Positions 56,140 to 64,000 of a DNA stretch of 64,000 nucleotides are shown here, in pieces. Both the position numbers and the translations under genes were made by a program. The notes beneath the pieces were generated by a model that was given only the letters and a program-made list of their open reading frames with translations, searched no databases and had not been told where the DNA came from. The stretch spans positions 12,176,601 through 12,240,600 of the forward strand of contig NC_092677.1 of NCBI RefSeq assembly GCF_964355755.1. The letters are read 5' to 3'. Position 1 is the first letter of the stretch, and each line of letters opens with the position of its first letter. The stretch is from Antedon mediterranea. Taxonomy: Eukaryota > Echinodermata > Crinoidea > Comatulida > Antedonidae.

Positions 56140-58670
56140 TAACACATACTTTTCAGAAATTGAATAGCCATCACAACCATTCTTTAAGACGACCAACTCG
56201 GTTATGCATACAAAAATGCCGACGCTTAACTATATCAAGCAACAACTGCGTATTAAAACTTTGTGTCAATAAATTATTTAATATTATTTAATATTCTTTA
56301 AAATCGTGCTTAAATTTTAATATCTGTATGCATATTTTTTTTTTTTTGCATGCTCTAAATACATACATAATTCAAAAGATGATGGCGTAAGAAAATATTG
56401 ATTTTGTTTAATGTCATGTGCATATAACTGTGTTTCGGTAATACATGTTGGAATATTAATTATAATAATAATCAAATTTTGAACAACGTTAATTAAAAGT
56501 TGTTTATTGTGTTTACTAAATGTGTGTAGATAATTAATATAATTTAATTTAATGATTATTTATTTTTTATTTCGGTTTCGGTATAGATATCTCAATATTA
56601 ATATTTTAAAATTTAAATAATACTAGTGGGTAAAAATGAATATACTGCAACCCAAAAATTGGGTTGCACGCTCCTTCGTCTTAAACTTGGAATATTAGTC
56701 TCTAATACTATTGTTAGGCTTCGAGACATAAAGATCCATTTTTGGATTATGTTCAAAGATTGCAATACAATATCTCTATGGTTCAGACAAGCGGCTGAGT
56801 CAAACCCGAAGCCGCGGTCTCTGAAGGTTTGAACAAACTCTGCTTTCCCAAGTGCCCTTTTTAAACTAAAGACTAGCAACAGTATGATAATGCTTAACTA
56901 GCCTAAGTTATGACGATTTTTGTGAAAAAGGTTCCTCCGGTAGATATTCTGGCCTTGGGCAAATTTATGTTCACTAAAATAGCTGTATTATTATTATTTA
57001 TAAGTTGAGGCTCGAATTTGAATTATAATTAGTTATAATTATGATGGATTATGATAATTGCAAGTTAATGTACTCAAGTTATGTGATGCAGCATACTAAT
57101 GTACATTGTGTATAATAGAATAAAAGAGTTCAAACTACCTATATGAATAAATTAGATATATGTTGTGACTTGCTATAACGTGACTACACAATCATTATGA
57201 TATAAATATTCACGACGACCACAATATTATTAGAAAAATTTGAATTTTATTACTGTACTATTGATTTTGGGGTAGTTAAACAAAATTATTATTTTTCTCA
57301 GTATTGTCAATAAAACTTGTTACCAGAATTCTGAAAGGTTTATGAGTTTATGAAAAAATAATACAAATAAGTAATAATAAATTAAAAATAGAAAAAACAA
57401 TTTTTAATTATATCCAAATTCTTATATTTTCTGTCCATCAGAAATGTATATTTAATTTTCTTAACATTTTGACTGAATTATGACAAATTATATCTTTTAA
57501 ATTTTTAATTTTTTGTATTCACATATAATCAATAAAGCCTGTGGCTTCTAACCAAATTAACACAGAGAGTTTGTGTGTTTAACTTACCTTTACCCTTACC
57601 TTTGTTGTACGTCCTCCATCTTAACATGCTTTTTTTGTTTACTACGATGGTAATAAAGATTTGATTTAGGGGTGAAAACCTACATTCATTGAGGGAGGTT
57701 ATTAAAGTTGAATGTCCTTATCATCATTCATTTTTATAACAATTATTATTAACAATTGAACCTTCTCTATTTGATAAAAAAAATGATCGGGGTAATAATG
57801 TGCAGCGCATTGAGTGCTTGCTATATAAGATTAAACTATTATTAGTATTATTTGTAGCTTTTCTGCACTTTTCTATCCACCGGTAGAGTAAAATAATGTT
57901 CAGAAAATAAAAATCATACAATGATTGATGAGTCTATTTCCAAGTTTGTTTGTACAATTATTTTCTATTTATTCCAGGCATAATTAATTATGCTACGAAT
58001 ATTTTCAATAAAGTTTTGATAAAGTCATGATAAAAAAAAAAGGAGAATATTCCAATGCAACACGTTCCGAAAGTAATCCGATTGGTTAATAGCTAGTCTA
58101 TAGTTACGACAATGCTCTGTTAGCAGCATACAATGTCATGCATATATATAGGAGTTTATTGCTTAAAGGAACATGATAATTTGATGTACATGCGCTGGTA
58201 TGAATATCTAATCTATAGTTATCTACAATATTTGTATGTGATACATCAGTCAATTCTCTCAATATCGGACACCCTTTGGCTTGCCTAATACTGTATGTTC
58301 AGTTTTATGGAAAGTCTGGTATTCTGAATGTGTTTTTAATAGTAAGAAAAAATTTCAAATCTTTTAAACTTCAAGAAAGGTGTGGTTTTAGGAGATTTGA
58401 CTGTATTCAAAAAACAAATCCTGTATTGAATACAGTTTTATTATTAAAATTATTGTTAAAATTCATTTAAAAATTGTTGGTGGTCTGGAGGAAATATTTT
58501 ATTTTCTATATGAGAATTGCCAAATCTTAAACAAATTTGTGTTTTCAAAGATGAACTTAATAACCCTCTCAACATCTTAATTGTTTCGGTTTTCAGAGAG
58601 TCTGGTATTGAGGGAGTTGACTGTATACATATCAAACAAATATTGCATGGGGTTTTAAGATTATACATGG
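56140..58670. other. AT-rich intergenic region, no gene supported
   Basis: Upstream of the receptor start codon. No RNA gene, no domain-bearing exon on either strand, no clear promoter motif. Contains two similar short segments around 58,310-58,400 and 58,540-58,620 (both with gtctggtatt and ttgactgtat), suggesting a degenerate local duplication. Confidence 0.5.
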
Positions 58671-58679
58671 TTCAAACTT

Positions 58680-58826
58680 CTGTCTACACTATCAAACTAG
58701 TTTGACAAAAAAAGTGCGATGTGCCCAAATATGGTAGTGGCATGGCCAAATATGGTATTCATATGGCATCTTCATGTCCATATATGGGCATCACATTCTT
58801 GTCACATAAAGTTTGATAGTTCGCAG
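58680..58826. mobile_element. MITE family A, copy 3
   Basis: Left ctgtctacactatcaaacta, right cataaagtttgatagt with a decayed last part (tcgcagtca). Confidence 0.7.
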
Positions 58827-58849
58827 TCAATATGCCTTGACTTCATATT

Positions 58850-59650
58850 GAGATATGGTATAGCCTCTAGATCACCCTGGGCTGTGTGTCTATGATTGGT
58901 TAGGTCAGGGAAGAGTGAAATTAATGTCAATAGAGAGCTTTCGATTTGCGACAAACTAGGAATAAGCTGGGTTATGTCGATCGCTGTCGTAAGTAATCAC
59001 CTGGACCTAGAAACCACCAATACTTTGTCGAGGTGGGGAGCATACATATATCCCCATATGAGCATGATAAATTAACAACATGACCTAATTAGGCCAAATC
59101 AAAAGCTCTCTATTGTGATGAAATTGATGTAAACAATTATATCAGATGATAAAAAAAACGACAACGAGATAAACTCCACTTGTTAATTTATTAAAAATAT
59201 TTCATCCAAATATTAGTACTGTTAGCTGAAATGAGAAATGATTAAAAATGAAATGATGGTGATAACATATTAACAATAAAAGTGATTAACTGTGGAAAAA
59301 ACAAAATTAGTTAAAATAACATAAATTAGCATTATTAATAAAAAAAAAATGTAAAAATAACTTTCTTCGTAGTTGATATAACATACCATATAAGTGTCTG
59401 TCCATTGGATAAGAGAAAATGTTATGCATATATAACAATATATTATACCACGAAAACTTCAAATTATTACCCTTAACAAGAATAATACAACATCATTTAT
59501 CAAAGAATAAGAAGACACAAAACACAGCATATATATTATGTAGGGGGTGACCGAAAATTGGAAAACATTTAAACAAGTACATGTAACATAATAAACACTT
59601 ACTTAAAGTATTGCATAATCATTATATGGAATAAAACACATAAAATTAAC
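58850..59650. other. Non-coding region
   Basis: No gene or clear repeat. A pair of short related stretches (gagagctttcgattt at about 58,932 and aaaagctctctattgtgatg at about 59,100) face each other and may be the decayed ends of a small inverted-repeat element. Confidence 0.4.
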
Positions 59651-59654
59651 ATAT

Positions 59655-59797
59655 TAAAGCTCTGTCTACACTATCAAAAAATGTGACAACCAAAATGTGA
59701 TGTGCCCATATATGTACACGATGATGTCATATCCACACTACCATATTTGGGCACTCACACATTTTTGTTAAAACAGTTTGATAGCCTAGACTAGGCT
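59655..59797. mobile_element. MITE family A, copy 4
   Basis: Left taaagctctgtctacactat, right cagtttgatagcctagacta. Internal catatatgtacacgatgatg. Confidence 0.7.
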
Positions 59798-59900
59798 GAA
59801 AGTGTATTATAGATAAAATAGTGATCTTTGCATGGTAAATATTATAAGTTTAGAGAATGAATGAATTTGATACTGAAAGCACCCAATGTACTGTATGGCA

Positions 59901-60034
59901 TTAATGTCCAATATCATATGCAAATTCTGTAGTACAGTGTCACATATGTATCACATGTGGCATATGATACAGACATCACATGATACATATGTGACACTGT
60001 AATACACAATTTGTCTGATACTGGACACATTATA
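59901..60034. repeat. Long imperfect palindrome (~134 bp)
   Basis: Arms of about 60 bp: the left arm includes acagtgtcacatatgtatca and the right arm tgatacatatgtgacactgt, with the outer parts taatgtccaatatcata and tctgatactggacacatta also pairing. Probably a fold-back element. Confidence 0.75.
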
Positions 60035-60535
60035 GATATATAGACATTTTTTTCATCATCCTCCTTGTAATTTGAAAATTAAGATAAATGTTCAATTGCA
60101 ATTATGAGACAGTTTTGTATCTTATAGAGTAAAAACAAAGCTGATGTTAAGTACAGTATGACATGACCTTGTTGCTATGCAACTAAGATTTTCGTCAATT
60201 CATAGCTAGCTTTGTATTGGTTTTGCAACTGTAACTGTAGTTAATAATTTCAATTATAATACTTCTGTATCGATATATCAGAGAACTGACACGCGAGTTT
60301 TGTGCATGTTTTGTGTTACTATCAGTTAAATTTGTTATTTAACTAGGCAAGGCAAAGGTATCGAAATCAATATACATCTGGATATGGCTTCAGAATGCAT
60401 TGACCATGTACGAAGGTATTAACTGCAATCTTGAGTCGTATGGCAACAAAGCATGTGATGCGGTACCATGACATCAGAGTATAATACTCTATGTATACAA
60501 TTGAAATCTCATATTCGAACAGTTCATTGATATTA

Positions 60536-60699
60536 GGCTCTTACTACACTATCAAACAAGTTTAACAAAAAACGTGTGATGTGCCCAAATATGGTAGTGA
60601 TATGCCCAAATATGGAAGCGATATGACATCATCATGTCCATATATGGGCACATCACATTTTGTTGTCACATAAAGTTTGATAGTCTAGACAGGGCTTTA
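60536..60699. mobile_element. MITE family A, copy 5 (abuts kringle exon)
   Basis: Left ggctcttactacactatcaa, right gtttgatagtctagacaggg then cttta. The right end lies 7 bp from the donor of the kringle exon at 60,707. Confidence 0.75.
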
Positions 60700-60706
60700 T
60701 ACATAC

Positions 60707-60967
60707 CATCCTCAACGCTAGGACACAGTTCACTTGCAGTTCCAATATCACAGTACTCCCAAACCCCTGAATCTGTAGCTGTATAACACCATACTGTATA
60801 ATCTGATTCAGGGTTACGACAAAAGTTGTGGTCTCCCAGACCTGCATCTGGAGAATTTTCTGGAGTGAATAAATGTATACTGGATCCCCATCTGTGACAC
60901 ATTGAACCATACATCGTAGTGCTTCTTGAGCCTCGGTAATCCTCACCTTTTTCCATTTCGTAACATT
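60707..60967 (-). CDS. Kringle domain exon
   Basis: 261 bp, phase 1-1, acceptor AATTTCAG, donor GTATGT. One exon encodes a whole kringle: CYEMEKGEDYRGSRS, MCHRWGSS, HNFCRNPESDYTVWCYT, WEYCDIGTASELC. All six kringle cysteines, the NFCRNP motif and the WCY motif are present. The lysine-site acidic DxD pattern before WCY is not evident (PESDYTVWC). Confidence 0.88.
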
Positions 60968-63919
60968 CTGAAATTCAATTAATTTTGTTGTGATGAAGTA
61001 AAGAAGTTTTAGTTTCTAGCTAAATAATCAGTGTGGATCTCTCACTCAACCATGACTGTAAATTTCTGAGCTTATTTAAACCAAAGAACTTATAACACAA
61101 GAATCTCCTGTTCGTCCGAAGCGCGTAACAATTTCGAAAGGCATTGTGGGATAGAATAGAGCTATGGGTGGCGCCATTGTGAGCCATGGAGTAGGGCGCC
61201 CGCATCAAATTAGAAAGTCAAAATCATAGAGGGGATCTGCAAATACTCTAGGGGGGGGGGGGGGTAGAGTAATTGACTTCCTAGTTTGGAGGGGGCGCTT
61301 CTCCATGCTGTGAAATGGCGTCGCCCAGTTTGACCTTTTAACCCTGTACTTCCGATACTGTGTTTTGAATGCAAATTGAAGAACAGGAGATTCTTGTGTT
61401 ATAAGTTCTTTGATTTAAACTTAAATTCAATTAATTACCATTTTATCTTTATATTATTCTACACTAAAAAATGTTTTATCTTTTTCAATTTTTGGATTGG
61501 ATTTGGAGACAATTTACATAATAAAATATTATTTATCCTATTCTAAAATATTTCTAAACAATTCGTGTCACATATTATTCAGTATAATATAATAAAAATG
61601 TTACCACAATATGAAGAATTTGACTTTTCCAAGTTCATTGACTCTGCTGTAAAAATATAATATCAATAACACTATAATTTATATTAATTTTGAAAATTGT
61701 TTAATTTTAAAAACTGTCATTGTATTTGATTAAATTAATTACTTCGTTTCAGCACTTTATTTTTACCTATTTTTAAGTAAAAATTTGTATATAAAAAATC
61801 CTGAATATGCCACTTTTCAAAAAGCATAAGGTATTTATTTAACAGACTGTGATCTGAATATACTAAAGCCTTGTCTACACTATTAAACTTTGACAAAAAA
61901 AGTGATGTACCCATATATGGACATAATGATGTCATATCACTACTATATTTGGGAACATCACACTTTTTTTGTCAAGCTAGTTTGGTAGTGTAGACAGAGC
62001 TTTAGTCAGTTGTGTTAGCAATTCTATATTAAAAATAATGGGCTTGGAATATCTTCTTAAAAAACTTACCTTCCGTTTCACATCTATCCCCTTCAAACCC
62101 ACTACTACACAAACAGAAAAACTCGGCACCTCTTGGGCTACACACGCCAGAATTCTGACAGGGATCTGAGTCACATGGATTTACAGTCTCAGAAACTGAA
62201 TCTGAAACACAAATAATGCCCTTATAATATTTGTTTTCTAAAATATATTATATGTCAACAAGCTATTCTAATATATATGTGGTATATATATTAGTTTTTA
62301 GCAGTCAGAGCCTTGGGCTATGTTCAAACCCAAAGAATATTAACGTACAACGCTAATACAAAAGTCAAATTATAAATTGCAGAAAAAAAAATGTTGCTTT
62401 CAACCATGGAACGTACACTTATCGTTACAATGGAAGTGCGTCTTTCAGGACGTTTCTTGTTGCATATTCATCAGCTCTTACCCACTTTTCTTTCATTATT
62501 TCCACTGTACTCTCATATATAAACTTCCCAAACGCTGTAAATCCATATCATTATTATAATGGATACAGGATCTGTCATGTATTTATAAACATTGTCTGTC
62601 TGACACAAAGGTCAAGAGAATCCTTTAATAGAAGTCATACCATCACTTACGGTCTTTAACAACTTTAGGTTGCTCAGTTTTTTAAGCTTAACATTTCTAC
62701 TGCTCTCATATAGCCCTTAAATTTAGGGCGAAATGGAAACATACTTTTTTTACAGTATAGTACAAATTACTGTTTCTGTGGTTTTTATTCTGGTTCTTTG
62801 TTATAACAAAGTAAACAGCCCTCATGATGGGTGTCAGAAGGCATGATCCTATTTTACTGTATATATAGTGAGCAACATACAATAAACCATCTTTTGTACT
62901 ACACGTTGTGTGTGATAATAACGGTTACATATACCATAAATCCTCGGGAATCCCACTTCTGGTTTAATCCCAACCCCTACTTTATGTCTGATTTCACAAA
63001 CATGCATATCCCTAAGTAGTAGTAGTCCCAGTATTGACTTTTAATCTGTAGGCCTTTTTCTAGCCAGTTCTGATGAGTTTACAAGAAATGCTTACACCAA
63101 TAAATTTTTTTTGGAATCAGGCTTTTCCTGTAATCGGCTCAATTTCATGTTCTATGGGGGTGGAATTATACTAGAGGATATACGGTATTTACCTTCACAA
63201 CCATATATTTCCATCCTCAAAGTAATCGAGTCATGATATGTTAGTGGCTGAATACAAATGTATTGAGCATCCACTGGCGTAGGAAACATATTTTGGATGA
63301 CAGTGTCTGAATCAGAATTTCCGGTAAAAATCTGAAAACAATATTATAAAATTATAAATTAAAAATATTGTAATATACAGTACTATTTATTTCTATTCTG
63401 TTCTGCAGGTCTTTCATCAAGGCCACGACAACATAATTTCACAATGAATAACTTCATTTAAATACCGGTGCGAGTGAGTGTAAATAAAAGCACCATGCAA
63501 TATAGCTTCACACTGATGGGAAATACTTCCCGAAACATGTTACTAATGTTACAAAACTCTTTAATCGAGTTGTTTTGTTTATTAAAATAATAAATGTAAA
63601 AAACTTACTATAGCAGCACCATTATCATTAACTTGGTCAAAATTGGTTCCATCATTACTGTACTGAACATGGTAGGTTTCGATCCATGCAGGATAATAAC
63701 CATCCCAATCATAGCCTTGAGTAGCCACACCAGACACTGTCGTAGGAACTTCAAGATCAATTTGAATCCACTGGTTGTTGTCATTATGTTTTGCTGACCA
63801 GCAGCTATTCCTGTTCAATCTACCTTTATAACCATGATAATTACTAAATTTACTTGAAGCAGATATCTGGCCATCAGTAATTCTACGGTCTTCTACTCCA
63901 AGGGGATTTGTACACAAAC
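60707..63919 (-). CDS. F5/8C-EGF-kringle gene, internal exons (both ends unseen)
   Basis: Five minus-strand exons in transcription order: 63,609-63,919 and 63,193-63,331 (F5/8 type C domain), 62,070-62,201 (EGF), 61,605-61,646 (possible linker), 60,707-60,967 (kringle). The series enters and leaves in phase 1, so modules can be gained or lost without frame change. The product should be extracellular; F5/8C domains bind lipids or glycans and kringles bind proteins. The start lies right of the window. I found no 3' exon between 56.2 and 60.7 kb, so this may be a separate gene with undetected exons. It could also splice onto the phase-1 lectin exon at 47,744, making the 56,128 start an alternative promoter. 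Confidence 0.65.
61073..61421. mobile_element. Inverted-repeat element with ~40-bp ends and a G14 run
   Basis: Ends are near-perfect inverted repeats of about 40 bp: the left contains aacttataacacaagaatct and the right agattcttgtgttataagtt. About 350 bp, GC-richer than its surroundings, with a run of 14 G at 61,251-61,264. Intronic MITE-like insertion. Confidence 0.75.
61605..61646 (-). CDS. Possible 14-codon linker exon
   Basis: 42 bp, acceptor TTTTTACAG, donor GTAACA, phase 1-1. Encodes AESMNLEKSNSSYC. Supported only by splice signals, phase and position between the EGF and kringle exons. Confidence 0.45.
61863..62005. mobile_element. MITE family A, copy 6
   Basis: Left ctaaagccttgtctacacta, right agtttggtagtgtagacaga then gcttta. 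Best-preserved ends of the family. Lies 64 bp downstream of the EGF exon donor. Confidence 0.78.
62070..62201 (-). CDS. EGF-like domain exon
   Basis: 132 bp, phase 1-1, acceptor TGTTTCAG, donor GTAAGT. Encodes NPCDSDPCQNSGVCSPRG, AEFFCLCSSGFEGDRCE, with six EGF cysteines plus one extra at the start. The spacing CDSDPCQNSGVC is canonical. Confidence 0.85.
62210..63190. other. Intron, no recognised content
   Basis: AT-rich. I see no further exon, RNA gene or transposon with clear ends. Confidence 0.5.
63193..63331 (-). CDS. F5/8 type C domain, second exon
   Basis: 139 bp, enters phase 0, leaves phase 1; acceptor TGTTTTCAG, donor GTAAAT. Encodes IFTGNSDSDTVIQNMFPTPV, IQPLTYHDSITLRMEIYGCEG. The ITLRMEIYGC ending is diagnostic of discoidin/F5-8C domains. 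Confidence 0.88.
63609..63919 (-). CDS. F5/8 type C (discoidin) domain, first exon
   Basis: 311 bp, enters phase 1, leaves phase 0; acceptor TATATACAG, donor GTAAGT. Encodes LCTNPLGVEDRRITDGQISA, SCWSAKHNDNNQWIQIDLEV, TTVSGVATQGYD, WIETYHVQYSNDGTNF. The opening Cys-x-xPLG, WIQIDL and VATQG motifs are classic. With 63,193-63,331 the domain is complete. Confidence 0.9.
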
Positions 63920-64000
63920 CTGTATATAAAAGGACAACAAACATAACATATATTTAGACCATCAAAATGAAGACAGGAGCATTCATATAATAGTAATAGT

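Noticed and set aside
56613-56879. Minus-strand open frame of 88 aa upstream of the receptor gene
   Set aside because: No recognised domain, no compatible splice sites; probably chance.
57590-57630. Possible alternative first exon (minus ATG then MEDVQQ and GTAAGG donor)
   Set aside because: The donor phase (2) does not fit the phase-1 exons downstream, and there is no signal peptide; too weak to list.

Overview
This window looks like nuclear DNA of an AT-rich invertebrate animal. The genes have GT-AG introns, and nearly all exons are bounded by phase-1 introns. The domain set is metazoan: C-type lectin, Ig-like, EGF-like, kringle and F5/8 type C. About three quarters of the window is transposable-element DNA. 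A marine deuterostome such as an echinoderm is a plausible source, but the sequence alone does not fix the species.

Layout. (1) Bases 1-15,190 are a tandem array of about 22 units of roughly 625 bp, with a related block at 25,880-27,680. Read on the minus strand, each unit ends in a small hairpin followed by CTAG and then T. This looks like a Helitron/Helentron-type 3' end, so the array looks like amplified non-autonomous Helitron-like elements joined by (TTTG)n. Some units carry a minus-strand tRNA-derived SINE. (2) Bases 15,395-16,950 hold a small, probably real, spliced minus-strand gene of unknown function (186 aa). (3) Bases 18,963-25,723 hold an almost intact Helentron: a zinc-finger, OTU, HUH-Rep, PIF1-type helicase and endonuclease/exonuclease/phosphatase (EEP) polyprotein, broken by one apparent 1-base deletion. 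(4) Bases 28,659-56,128 hold a large minus-strand gene for a secreted or cell-surface lectin-like protein: signal peptide, several C-type-lectin-like domains, an Ig domain and EGF repeats. Its 3' end was not found. Its largest introns are filled with nested retrotransposons and Helitrons. (5) Bases 60,707-63,919 hold a second minus-strand exon series encoding F5/8C, EGF and kringle domains, open at both ends.

Nested insertions can be dated relative to each other. At 48.4-52.6 kb a Helentron-like element related to the array unit received a 5'-truncated LINE (7-bp target duplication AGTGTTA). That LINE was then split by a canonical Helitron (5' TC, 3' hairpin plus CTAG, inserted between A and T). 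Removing the Helitron restores the LINE reading frame. The same Helitron family sits at 37,881-40,428 inside another LINE's 3' tail, with a decayed copy at 53.8-54.7 kb. Several MITE-like families with terminal inverted repeats lie in the introns, one with six copies between 48 and 62 kb.

The two host exon series have features of rapidly evolving recognition or adhesion receptors: modular, symmetric phase-1 exons and repeated, diverged lectin domains. Their functions are inferred from domains only. Exon borders were read by eye from splice signals and frame and are not supported by transcripts.
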